Positions 35,926-47,500 of a stretch of 64,000 nucleotides of DNA are shown here, piece by piece (within the stretch, counting starts at the first letter, position 1; every line of letters begins with the position of its first letter). The notes under the pieces are model-generated. The model was not told where the DNA came from. It saw nothing but the letters and a program-made list of their open reading frames with translations, and did not search any database. Where the stretch lies: NCBI GenBank assembly GCA_034509425.1, contig JAVTVJ010000782.1, positions 372,001-436,000 of the forward strand, read 5' to 3'. A program made the position numbers and the translations under genes. The DNA comes from Eopsaltria australis (lineage: Eukaryota; Chordata; Aves; Passeriformes; Petroicidae).

Positions 35926-37075
35926 GATGCGAGCGGCCTGTGAGCGCTGTCAGCGGTGCTGCAGCCTGCTTTAACCCTAAACAGCAATTCCAACCCAAAA
36001 CTGCAGTCAGGACACAGCTCATGGCTGACAGAACATGTCCCAGGAGGACTCCTTGGCTTTGTGTGCTGTTGTCTGTCCTGGAGGAAAAGTTGATGAGATT
36101 CCACCACAAAAAAATGCCATTATCAGTCCCTGGCATCTGAGATCCCAGAGCAACACGCCAAGTACCAAGATACCAAGACCTTCTGGAGCTTGGAACAGAC
36201 AAATATGGCACTAAAACCATGATAAAGGCTCCCAGTGGGAGTGGGAACAGAGTATCCAATGCCATGGGAAACCCTCTCTTATCTTTAGAGAAAGCTACAA
36301 GTACATGGCATTTGGCATTTTGGAGAGTGTTTATCAGCAATGCTGATGGCAAATAGAAGCTCCTTCAACTATTGGAAGACAAAAGTTTAAAAAGCCCTGA
36401 TCTGGACACTTTGTACTTCCGGTCGTGTTTTACATTCTCAGCTCTCCCACTCCAGCCGCTGTCTCAGGGGCCTGGCTCTGACAACACCCTCTCTAATAGG
36501 AACATAAAACCCAAAGAAACCTTTTCCTGCTTTAAAAATACCCACACTTTGCCTGGGGAGGGAAGGAGAGCCCAGAAGATGGGAGGCGAGCACTGTTCTG
36601 GAGGCACCAGGCAGCTGCAGGGCACTGATCTGTGCTTGGCATCTTTCAGAAGCACCAAATTCAAGGCCATGAGACCTGAACATGACTTGGACATCAGGGG
36701 CCTGAGAGTGCTGTCCTATGACCATCGAGACCAGGAATGATCTCTTGGCTTAAGCCCCTCTGCTGGAAAGGCAGCCAGGCTTCCTATGGAGCAGAATCCA
36801 ACCTCTGCTCTCTGCAATTAGTTCCAGTCATGGTCAGTGTTGAAATATGTACTAATCCTCACTTGAGCAGACTTCACTTTAACTCCCAGCCTTTGGGTCT
36901 CATTATTTTAATTTCTCTGCTAAATAAAAGAGCTCCCAAGTACTTACTTGGTGTTTGGATTTTGCAAGGCTGATGCAATCTTGTGTCTGTCCCTCATCCT
37001 TTCCTGGTGTGTGAAGCAGGCGAATTTGAACGACAGCTTTAGTGGCCTTATGAGGGAGCTTTTAAGAATTTGGGC
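35926..37075. other. Gene-free single-copy stretch
   Basis: No exon or repeat was recognised. The composition is AT-richer than average, especially at 36,770-37,010. Confidence 0.5.
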
Positions 37076-37196
37076 CAGGTCAGACAGGGCTTGGACCAAC
37101 CTGGGCAAGCGGAAGGTGCCCCTGCCTATGGCAGGGGGTTGTAACAAGTTCATCTTTAAGGTCCCTTCCAACCCAAGCCATTCTGTTGTTCTGTAA
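37076..37196 (+). mobile_element. CR1 LINE fragment, sense
   Basis: Sense 3' end: 'cagggcttggaccaacctgg', 'ggaaggtgcccctgcctatg', then aaggtcccttccaacccaag and the terminal repeat attctgttgttctg. Confidence 0.92.
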
Positions 37197-39830
37197 TTTT
37201 AATTTTTTTTTAATTGGGCAAATGTGTGGTTTCTCTCCTACCCATAAAATTTCTCAGTGGAAGGATATATAAAAAGCTTTCATTGGTGCCCACAGCTTTA
37301 TATAAGAGATGATCCTGGAGGGGATCCATTACTCAGAGCTCCATTATCTCAGTTGAAATATTGACCCAGCAGGAAACATCCCCTTGGAACTTTGTGCATG
37401 GAACAGGACAGCCCTGTGAGTTCCTCATCACCACCAGTGCTCCATCCTGCTTCCCCCACCCAGCCCAGCCACCTGAGCTCCACCATGGTCCCTTGTGCCT
37501 TTTCTGTCACAGGAGCCACTTGTACCCCAGGGATGGTCACAGAACTCAGGGCCAGGGTCTCTCCCTTCCCAGGACTCTGGTGCCAGTCCCCTCTCCAGAC
37601 CCGTGCATACATCACTGCTTTTGCTGAGGGGGTTTCCAGGATAAACAGTTGAGATGAACTCATGGAAATCTGGGGCCTGTTAACCCTGGTTAACAGACCC
37701 CTGGCATGAGCCCGGGCACTGGGAACCCCCTTAGGGACAGGGGCTGGGGAGGGCTGCTGGGCACAGGGGCTGCACAGGTGACTGGGCAGAGGGGCTGGCA
37801 GGGCTGGACATCCTGTTCTCCAGCCCAGTTAACAGCACCTCAGAGAATGAGGTCATTGGAGCGGCCAGACAGTCTGGGAAAACACTTTCACAGCTCCAGG
37901 AGGATTTCCTTTTTCCTCTTTTCAATTGTTTCTCTGTGCTGCCTCCCTCTGCTCCCCCCTCTCCATCCATGTCCTCAGGCCTCCTTTGCACTCGGGCAGA
38001 GGCAGCCACTGGATGCTGCTCACGTTGTTCCCTCGGGGAGGCAGGAGGGGGAGGACCCTTCAGAAGGGACACTGGGGTGCTAGGGGACCCCAGTTGCTGC
38101 AGTGGGTTCTGCTCTGCCTGTGCTGGCACATGGCTGTGGGAAGGAGTCCACAGAGCTGCATCTGGACAGCCCCAAGCCTGTCCCACCCCTGGGACTGATG
38201 GTGGGGTGGCATGGATGGCAGCTTTGTCCTTTTCCTCCTCTTGGTCATCTGTTTGGGCAGTGAAATCTGCTCAGCGTGGCAGGCAGGAGAACCTCTATAT
38301 TTTGCCACCAAAAATATGGAAGTGCTTGAAGATGGAAGTCTTCAGGGTAAATACTAATCCAAAAACACCTCTTGCACCAGCATTTGCCAGGGTTGCAATG
38401 AGGTTCCCTTTGCTTCCCCATTGTAGTTCTAGACTTGTCTCTCCAGGTCTATCTGTGGGTCCCTTCTGAAGTCACCTCAGGAGCCCTGTGGCCACAGCTG
38501 CTGTTGTCCCCCAAGACCACACCCACCCTCGTGGCTCTCCACACACAGCGATGCTCCCACTCCTCTGACATCCCCCCAGCCCCAGCACAGCCCTGAGTCC
38601 TCCCTGCTTCACCAAAAACTCCTGGGAGGGATCTCAGAGTTACTGTTCCGTGTAACAGTGACCACCACATCCCCCATCCACACCGGGCATCCTGCCCTGA
38701 GCAGGTGATGGGCGATGCAGGACCAGCCTGGAAGGGAAGTCCTTGGAAGGGAGTCCTGGGAGTGACAAAAATTGGGTGTTGGGAAGGAGGGAGGGTCAGG
38801 GTGTGAGAGATAGACTGGGTTGCAGAGCAGTACAGCAAAGCTGCCCCCTCCCCAAAGAAGATTCCTTCTGCCTCAGCAGGCCAGGATTGGGCACTTGGAA
38901 AGGATCCCTGCCTGATCCATCATAAACTTGTCCCTCAGATTTGGGACCCAACAAAGCACCCACAAGGTGTGGACTGGCTGGTTTTGGCCAAGGGAAGGAC
39001 AATGTTTGGAGAGTCTATGTGGCTCCAAAGGGATCAGTCTGGCTTTGGGGCACACCTTCATTCAGATGTTTAAGGGGAACACTGAATGAGCAAGACACCA
39101 AGGGAGAGAGACCCCCAGGACTTGGTGTCTGACAGTCACCCTGGAAATGCTTGGGCACTCCTAGGCCAGGCTGGCCTCGGAGGGGAGATGGGCCTGCAGG
39201 GAAATCCACACCCCTCTGATGTTCCATGGGGCATCCAGGGAAGGAACAAATACACTTTTCCAAAAGAGCTGCCAGACTTGTCCATGGCTCCACCATGGCC
39301 CCAGGCTGTTGCTCTCCCAAGCCACCGCTGCCTCATCCTTTCTGTGCTGCAGTGTTTATTCCTGTCAGCACCCACCATCCCTCCTGGCTTTGGAAACTGC
39401 TCCCATGTGCAGCATCATCCTCCCCGCCTGCCCCACACTCAGAGCAGGCATTCCAGAGGGACTTTGCCAGGCTGTCTTAGACATGACCTCAGGCCAATGT
39501 GCAACTTGCTCCAGAGGTGCCTGTTTTCCTCTGTGGGGAATCCACAGAACAGGGATACACAAACCCATCTGATATGTTCAAAGAATTACTGAGCATCTGC
39601 AAGGAGAGGGAAAGAAAAACAAACACACGGATAAAAGGATTCCTAGAACATGACAAAGAGGAAAGAAAAGGAGACAGGGATGAATAAGGCCACCCAGACA
39701 GGTCCCAGGCTTCTCTGGGAGCCCACCATTCCCTTGATGAGAGGGACCTCAGCTCAAACTGTCCCTGCCTGCCTGTCCCCCTTGTTCCTCCTGCTGGTTG
39801 CACTCAGACAGGACACATGGTGCACCCTCA
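37197..39830. other. Gene-free single-copy stretch with TATA-like sequences at the left edge
   Basis: TATATAAAAAG at 37,266-37,276 and TTATATAAG at 37,298-37,306 resemble TATA boxes, but nothing downstream looks like an exon. The rest shows no gene or repeat that I recognise. Confidence 0.45.
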
Positions 39831-39966
39831 CAGAATCATGAATGGTTTTGGTTGGAAGAACTACAAAGGTCATCCCATTTTACTCACTGCAGGGACACCT
39901 TCCACTATCCCAGGTTACTCCAAGCTCTGTCCAACCTGGCCTTAGACACTTCTGGGGATGGGGCAT
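39831..39966 (-). mobile_element. CR1 LINE fragment, antisense
   Basis: Inverted 3' end: cagaatcatgaatggttttg, then a decayed 'ggaaggaacctta' block, 'cagggacaccttccactatc' and 'caacctggccttagacactt'. Ends at about 39,966. Confidence 0.88.
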
Positions 39967-41094
39967 CACCAGTGAAGACCTCCTTTCTGCAAAGCATGGA
40001 CATGGCTCCTTAACTCCCAAACTCTGCCCTGGCCACTGGGAGCAGCTCATGGATCTGCAGTTCTAAAATGTGCCCCTTTGTGTCCATCCTGAGCAGTTCC
40101 CCTTTGCATGAAACACAGCCCAGGGCTGGCTTTCCCTACTGTCCCTGGCACCAATCACATCAGGCACATCCATCCATCTTCCAGTCCCCCAGGGCTCACT
40201 CCACTGACATTCAGAAGTCTTCCACATATTGTTCCTCAGCTCCTTTTCCCTGCTCCAATATCAAGCACATGGTTTCATCCATCAAAAAAAACAAACAATG
40301 AGGGCAGCCTGTGATCTTCAGAATAACCAGAGGAGCTGCAGCTTTCACTCTGCCCGAGAGAGGATGCTGAGACCAGCTCAGATTCCTCAGCAGATGTTCA
40401 GAACTGGTGTACACACTCCAGGCTGTTGTGCTGGGTGGCAGGGATGGCACCCAGTTCCTGAGCTGTGGGAACACCCATGGTCCCCACGGAGAAGCAAGGA
40501 TGGGCCTGCTGGCCTCCAGGAAAGCTGTGTTTGGCAGCCTGAAGTTCTGCTCGCCCTGATGGATCTCCCACTGCAGCTCTGCCTTTCCAGGAAGCACAAA
40601 CCCTGCTGAGGGAGGGATGGGTTGAGTGGTGTCACCTTCCCTCAGGTGTCCTTATCCCTGGGGTTTGAAGTCACTGCTGTTTGCTGCTGTGAGGATCAGG
40701 CCAGCAGAGAAGGATGTCTGGCTCACAGGAGAGAGGGATGAGGGAGGATGATCTCCTTGGTCCCCCAAGATTGAATCAGCAGGAAGCTCTCAGGACTGGT
40801 TTTCACTCTGGGTGTGATGAGACAAAGAGGTGCAGTTTGGGATGGATGGAACCAGCAGGGAAACAGAGCCCTCCAGGCAAGGGAGAGACACAGACCCTGA
40901 GACCCTTCCATGGCTTAGGCCTTTGGACAGACAAATCACAATGGGCCTGAGAAGTGTCCGTTTGGGATCAGGGATCCTGTGGCAGATGGGATTAGAGGAC
41001 CAGCACAGTGCAGGAATTAAAACAGGAAGGGAGCAACACCAGAAGCTCTGGGATGTGTGGGAGAGCTCAGATGCCCATGTATCACCCCAGGGCT
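39967..41094. other. Gene-free single-copy stretch
   Basis: No exon, RNA gene or repeat was recognised. Confidence 0.5.
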
Positions 41095-41245
41095 AATGCC
41101 AGGTCCTGGTCCAGATCCAGGCTCATGTCCATGCAAAGTTCCCCATGCCCAGTTCCCTATGTCCAGGCCCATGCTCAGGTCTAGATCTATGCCCAGGTCC
41201 ATGCCCAGTTCCCCATGCCCAGGTCCATGCCCATGTCCGGCTACT
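41095..41245 (+). repeat. Degenerate repeat based on atgcccaggtcc
   Basis: About twelve imperfect units of a 10-14-bp motif (ccaggtcctggtcc, tgcccagttccccatg, atgcccaggtccatg). Both strands read quasi-periodic peptides; no gene. Confidence 0.8.
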
Positions 41246-42080
41246 TTGACCTCCTGAAGGTGAGACCAGCCAGGACCCTCTCCTGGGAGGGAGGGCGTGG
41301 GGAAGAATCTTGCCTGGATGGGCTGTGCCAGCACAGGGCACCCTGAGCACACCGGCCCGGGCAGGACTCAGGGACTGCAGCTCAGTGGCTCTGCGTGGGC
41401 TCCACACTCTCGCTGCTGAGTCCCACGGTGAGCTCTGGAGTCAGAGAGTGCCAGGACCATTAATAGTGCAGTGACAGTGTTTAAATTGGAGCTGCCATCA
41501 GTGCAGATACAACAACTCCGGGTGCCCAAGGAACTGATTAGCAACGGCCCCAGGCTGCATTTTCCATCATCCTCTGCAGAGCAAGAGAGGGATTTGGCTG
41601 GGGGGGGAGAAGGGTAAGGAGTGGACCTCTGGGGCTTTGGTCCACCCTGTCACCACCAGGCCCTTCCCTGAGGCTGTGCCCTCTCCCCTCTTCCTCATGT
41701 CCAGCTGCTGGAGCCCCTTGTGCAGAGCTCCAGGGCTGCGCTGACACTTATTGTCGAGTGTTTACTGTCATTGCCGGGGAGACATTAGTTCAGATTATGT
41801 CAAAACAAAGTTATTCCAAGCTCAATCCTAGAGAAAAATATTATTGTAAGCACTGATTGGCGAGGGGTGGTGTGTCCACCGCCAGCAGTCCCAAAACCCA
41901 GGGGGTGGGGGGAGATAGGATCTTTGTTTTCCAGCCAGGCTCCCAGCCAAGAGCAGCCAAAGCCGAGGTAGAAGAGAGATTTTGTGAGGCAGCCAGGAAT
42001 TCAGGTCAAAGCTTCATTTTCTCCAGAAAAAAAAAAAATCCTTTAAACTGTAAAGAGAAAGTCTTGTTCCAGCCCCAGCC
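41246..42080. other. Gene-free stretch with an AT-rich island
   Basis: About 41,735-41,865 is AT-rich with low-frequency motifs (tttactgtcattgccgggg, gaaaaatattattgtaagc). It is a possible conserved non-coding element by composition only. An A12 run lies near 42,027. No exon was seen. Confidence 0.4.
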
Positions 42081-42312
42081 TTGGCCAGAGAGCATATGTG
42101 CCATATTGTCCAGGAATTGAATGTAAGGAATCCAGATATGCCATGTTATCCAAGAATCACATGTAGGAAATCCAGGAGTGACTTGTTATCTAGGAATCAC
42201 ATGCTGGGAAGCCAGACACAGCCTGTTAGACAGCGACTGTATGCAAGGAATCCAGATGTGGCACATCAGATGGGGGCTGGATGCAAGGAATCCAGATGTG
42301 CTGCTTTACCCC
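42081..42312 (+). repeat. 40-bp tandem repeat, about 5.5 copies
   Basis: The period is exactly 40 bp: atgtaaggaatccagat and its variants start at 42,121, 42,161, 42,201, 42,241 and 42,281, with a decayed unit before. The unit continues as atgccatgttatccaagaatc. Copies differ by several substitutions, so the array is old, yet without length drift. Confidence 0.93.
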
Positions 42313-43264
42313 AGAGCTGCAGGGAGGAGTGAGAAACAGGCAAACACGTAGAGGCTGCACCTACTTTGGCAGTGCAGGTACCCAGCTGGCCCTAGCCTTA
42401 GCTCAGGAGCAGATGAAAAGCCAAAAACAGGCTTAAAACCAAGGGCTGCAGCTGGGGACAGGTCAGGGACAAGCCCACAGGGTGGGGGACAGGGTGGCCA
42501 GCGTGGAGCAGGGCAGGGAGGAACTGGCTGGGGGTGGAGGTGAGATCAGAGATCAGCTCTGGGGATGGGGGTCAGCAGGTAGGGGTGGATGATGGTGGGG
42601 GATGGCCCTTCTCACCCATGCTGGACAATGGCCCCAGGGCCACCAAAAGAGGTCCAGGAGGGGCTTTGAGCACAGCTGGCAGAGGGAAGAGGATGCACCA
42701 AGGGGAAAGGGAGAAGATGTAAGGGTATAAATGAGCCTAAAGAGGTGCAAATAAGGACAGCAAAATGCAGACAAAATCTCAGGAGAAATTCCCAGACCGT
42801 AAGATAGAGTGGGCAGTGGACATCTCTCCTGAGGCTGGAAGGGGATGGATGAGAGCTGTGGAGCAGCTCCCCGGGGAGGTGCAGGGGACTGGGCAGGGGT
42901 CCAGTGCTGCAGTCTGAACCCTGGGGAGCTCAGTGGGTGCCACCAAAACCACCCCAGGTCCCATCCCAAGCACAGCTCCCTCACCCAGGGACAAGGGCAT
43001 GGTGAGAAGCTGCCTCCACATGGCTGAGCCAGCACAGGTGCCACCACCAGCCCAGTACCCCAGGACTTCCCAAACCTGGGAAGTGCTGGGAGAAAAGGAA
43101 TCTTCCCCAGCACTTGTCCCCTGGGGTGCACCTAGTTTGGAACTCTTCAGAGACACAATCTCTTCCCAGGCTGCCAGGACATCTTCCCAGGAGCTGGGCA
43201 GAACTTCAGAGCAGCTGGTACTGCCTCCTGGCAGCTGAAACTCATCTGGTCCCATCCCCAAGGT
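42313..43264. other. Gene-free single-copy stretch
   Basis: Purine-rich + strand (gggggatggcc, gaggggc and similar). Antisense open frames up to 192 codons have no recognisable domain. Confidence 0.5.
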
Positions 43265-43348
43265 GAATAGGGAATAGGGAATAGGGAATAGGGAATAGGG
43301 AATAGGGAATAGGGAATAGGGAATAGGGAATAGGGAATAGGGAATGGG
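43265..43348 (+). repeat. (GAATAGG)11 heptanucleotide array plus one variant
   Basis: Eleven perfect 7-bp units (43,265-43,341) and a final GAATGGG. On the minus strand it reads as repeated FPIPYSL, an artefact. The absence of mismatches suggests recent expansion. Confidence 0.97.
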
Positions 43349-44255
43349 TCCATGACCCCACTGCTGGGGTGATGTAGTGCCAGCCTGTGATCCAGTGCTG
43401 TGGATCCAATGCCTGTGGTCCAGTGCTTCCCATGAAGTGTGCCCTGGGGCTCAGGTGCACTGCTCTGATACATCCCCTCCCTTCCAGGATGTGGTTTCTC
43501 ATCTGCTCTCCACTCAGGGTCTATTTTTGTCCTGCCCATTGAACAAGTGCCACAGAAACAAAGCTCTGGATGACTCTGGGGACCGGCCAAAGCATGAGCT
43601 GTGCAAATGGCACCGGGCAAAATGCCCGGCATTATTCCGGCATGGAAAAGGCCTCTTCAGAGCCCTCCCCTTCCCCAGAGCTCCTGCAGGAAGGGGCACC
43701 CGCAAGGAGGAGATGGAATGTGCCCCAACCACAGGGATGTACAGAATCAGCACATTTTCCCTTGGGTTTGGGGAGGATGGAGCAGAGGAGGAGGGAGTGG
43801 GACTACAAGTGGGACTTCTGCCCCAGGCAGAAGGGCAGCAAGCATCCAACTTTATTCTGAGTTTCCTGAGAGAAGATCCTGATCCTGCCTGTGCCATCCT
43901 CTGGGTGGTTCCAGACAGGTGGGAGAACATTTCTCACACACAAAGTGAGCTCCTCCTGCAGACACACAGGTGGTGTCAGTGCCACCAGCTGTACCCTTGT
44001 CCCCGGCATTGTCTGCAGCCTGTCTGTGTTGTCACCCTCGGTGGCTGAGGTCTCTATCCATAACAGCCTTCATTCCTCTGCACGGTCTTATCCATCTCCT
44101 GGATCATATCCAATGTCCACCACCATCCTGGTTTCATGGTCTTCTGTGGGTGGCCAGTGGTCTGAGCAGCTTTTTGGTGCTGGACATGGAACTGGACCCA
44201 CTTTCCTGCGAGCACTCTGCTCCTTTCTTAGCTTGGTGCCCCCTACCGAAGGGTA
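43349..44255. other. Gene-free single-copy stretch
   Basis: Nothing recognised. A 223-codon + frame lies here but has no recognisable domain and overlaps antisense frames. Confidence 0.5.
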
Positions 44256-44586
44256 AAGCCCTGACAGGAGGGGGCAACCGGGAGGTTGGGCTCTGCTCCC
44301 AGGGAACAGGGACAGGAGGAGAGGAAACAGCCTCAGGCTGTGCCAGAGAAGGGTCAGGCTGGATATTGGGGAAAACTTCTTCACAGAAAGGGTGATCAGG
44401 CATTGGAACTGCCCAGAGCAGTGGTGGGGTCACCACCCCTGAAGGACTTTAACAGATGTGTCAATGTGACGTTTGGGGACATGGGTTATGGTGACCTTGG
44501 CAGTGCTTGGGGAATGATTGGACTCAGTGATCTCAGAGGGCTTTTCCGACCTCAATGATTCAATGATTCAATGATTCAATGATTCT
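44256..44586 (+). mobile_element. CR1 LINE fragment, sense, with intact 8-bp terminal repeat
   Basis: Sense CR1 from 'gacaggagggggcaaccggg' through 'cagaagggtcaggctgga'-like sequence, 'ttcacagaaagggtgatcag', 'gtggggtcaccacccctgaa' and 'gtgatctcagagggcttttc'. It ends in about four copies of the terminal octamer, here ATTCAATG (44,551-44,586). The canonical CR1 octamer is ATTCTATG, so this copy carries a variant that was homogenised or present at insertion. Confidence 0.93.
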
Positions 44587-47500
44587 AAGAGCCGTACACA
44601 CTCCAGCTGGTTCTCCACAAGGGTCACAAAGCAATGGGATGAACACCTTGCTAGCAAAACTTACCTGGAGAATTTCTCCTACAACCTGGCCCAGAGCCTG
44701 ATTCACAGAAAAACCTTGTGCAGCAGAGCTCCAGGCAATGGTGAATCCTCCCAGGATCCAGAATCTCCTCCAGTGCCTGGTGACCCTCAAGGAGTGGGGA
44801 ACTGCAGCTTGTTTCAGGGCTGGGTCTGTCTAAATTAGATTTGCAGCCAGTGAGCCGTGGTGTGCATTTGTCAACACTTCCCCAAAGCATCCCCCACCAG
44901 GAAATATCTTTATGTGCAAGTACCTATAAAAAGGGTGACATCACTGCCCAGGCTCCTCTGAGCAAGTGGGACAAACCCCACCCTGCATCCTACAGTTCAT
45001 TCCCAGCCCCTGGGACCAGGGTCCGTGATGAGTGGACAGCCCCGTCTGGCTGCACGGCCCCCTCCCTGGGCCATCCAGCCCTGGCTCAGGGCAGGTATCC
45101 AAGCCCTTGGCACTGTCCAGTCTCTCCCAGACTTGTTCAGTGTCTGTCAGCATTGCAGGGACTCTTCTAGCAGCTCATTCCCAGCTCTGGGGTATCAGTG
45201 AACCGGGCCTGTTGGTCTGCAGTTGCACAGCCTCCCTTGTTACAGATGTAATTGCTTTACTCCAGCCTCCCTCATTACAGATTTAATTACTTTACCCTGC
45301 CAGGATCCAACGTGTCTCTCTGCTTTGACCCAGCACAGGGTGGAGTCATTTGTTGAACACTGACGGGTTTGCTTGTTAGGATTAGGCCCCATTTGTTTTA
45401 CGTAGGGCTGGGATTTGGGGTTAGCTTCACTTGATTGTCCTAAATGTATGTTCTCAAAGGCTTCTTGCTGCCATCAGCCAGTGACAGCTCACTGATTTCT
45501 TTGGCTTCCCCTCCTACCACCAGCAGTTCTGTACATTGCTGGAGGCCTCCCTGTTCCTCATCCTCCCTGGGGTGCTCCTCCTTCTGCAGCCCATGGACTG
45601 GACCCTGGGTTTTGACACATACCAGGGTCTCAGCAGAAACCTTCTCTGTGCTGGTTGGGACACTCCACAGATGGAAGTGTCCCATGGGCCGATGGACTCT
45701 GCTTGAATTGCCCACCCTGGGTATTCTGTCATCACTCCTGCAGCCTTCTCCTGCCTCTGTCCACAGACAATCTGCTGGAGCTGCTCCCAGGTGGATGAAG
45801 CAACCCAGCCAGGACCCTGGGGGCTCTGCTGGGTCTAAGGCAGATCCCTGCCCACCAGCTGCCATCATCCCACTATCCTAGGATGTGCCACCAGCATCCC
45901 TTTTCCCATCCGATGGCCACTCAGCTCCACACCACCATCCTCCCCACCGTGTGACACTGCCTGTCAGCATGAGTCACCCCTCCAGAAACCACGGCTGAGG
46001 CAGGATGAGGAAGAGGGGAAGGCATGCTGCCCTCTCCAAGGCAGCAAAACAAAGCCAACACTTTGGCCTTGGTTCAGTTCCTTGCCTCTGCCCCAGATGC
46101 TGGCCAGGCCCCTGCCTGGTTCCCACCTGCTGCAGCACTCGGGCAGCGTGGTCCTCCCCCTGCAGCTGCAGGCCACCACACTTACACGTCCAAACCGCCT
46201 CTGACAGCTTCTTCCCTGGGAGAATTATTTTGGGCTATGAAATCATGGCTTTTGGGGCACTGTTGAGATGTCCTTGAATGAGTCCCAGTTTTTGCTAACA
46301 CCTCCCACTCTAAATTTACAATCCCAGTCGGTCATGCCAGCAATTGTTTTGAATTTTAGCAAATTAACCTTTCAGATGTCCAAATAAACACTCTGTTCAT
46401 TAATGGCCAAGGCATATTGCTCTCCCATGCCTACAGATTCCCCATCCCAAGCTCAGGAATTCACCTGTCACCAGCAGAGCCCCCTCACTCCTTACCCTGA
46501 CAGTGTTCAGAGCTCTGCATAGACCAGTTCTTGTCTGATTTTTAGACACTCTGGAGAAGTTGTGTTGCTGACTGCACAATGCAACCCTTAAACCTCTAGC
46601 CAGCATCTCCAGGGAATTACTTTCCCTCCTAGAGCCTTTCCTGCAAGCTGCAATCACCTAAATGACCCTGTCTAATGAGAGAAGCCCGGCTTTGCCTGCA
46701 GGGCTGCCTTTGGAACCCAGGGCCATCAGCCATGTGTCAGCTCCTGTCCTGCCCCTGGGCTGAGCAGCACATCTCCCTGAGCTGCTGCTGCCCGGGGTCA
46801 CAGTGTTCATCCAGCCTCTCTTTCAGCAGTTCTAGGGCTTGAACAGCCCCTCCTGGCAACAGTGCTTCATTCATTCCTCATCCCATTTTCCCTCCTTGTG
46901 AGGCACGTAAAAGCTTTACCTTTGGGGCTGGGGTTTTTTATTCATTATTCAGCTCGGAATCCTTCGCCACATTTTTGGCAGCCTTGGGCCCTGAGTCCCT
47001 CCCATCCACCTTCATTCCTGAAGCGGGTTGGTTTGCTGAAACTCGTGCTGTTTCTGGCCATAGTTTCACTGGACTGAGCTGCCACTACATTTGCAACAAG
47101 TGTTGGGCAACAGCACAAGCAGACTTTGTGTTTCTAAACCCAGCTATTTTTGGGACTCGTGCATGGCTCTGCTGTGGCTGAGGTCACTATCCTACCATAG
47201 GCACACAATGGACACTGCCCTGCTCCATCCTGCCTCGTGCCCTGCTCCAACACTCAGGTAGCCCAAACCTGTGCCTGATGCTCAGCTCATCAGCACAGGT
47301 CACTCACAGCAGACACCACCCAGCTGGGGTCAGCCCTCGGCCCACACCGTGCTCCAGGGCCTCCGTGGTCTTCCATGGTGGGATCATTTGTGGGAGGAAC
47401 ATGGACGAGGTCTGGGTGCTACACTGGCACCGGGCACACTTTGGAGGTGATGTGGGTTGTCCTGCTTGTTGGTCACACCAAGATTGGCTGCTCCAGGAGG

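Noticed and set aside
37266..37306. Two TATA-like sequences
   Set aside because: No downstream exon or initiator context with coding potential. AT-rich sequence next to a CR1 end is a sufficient explanation.
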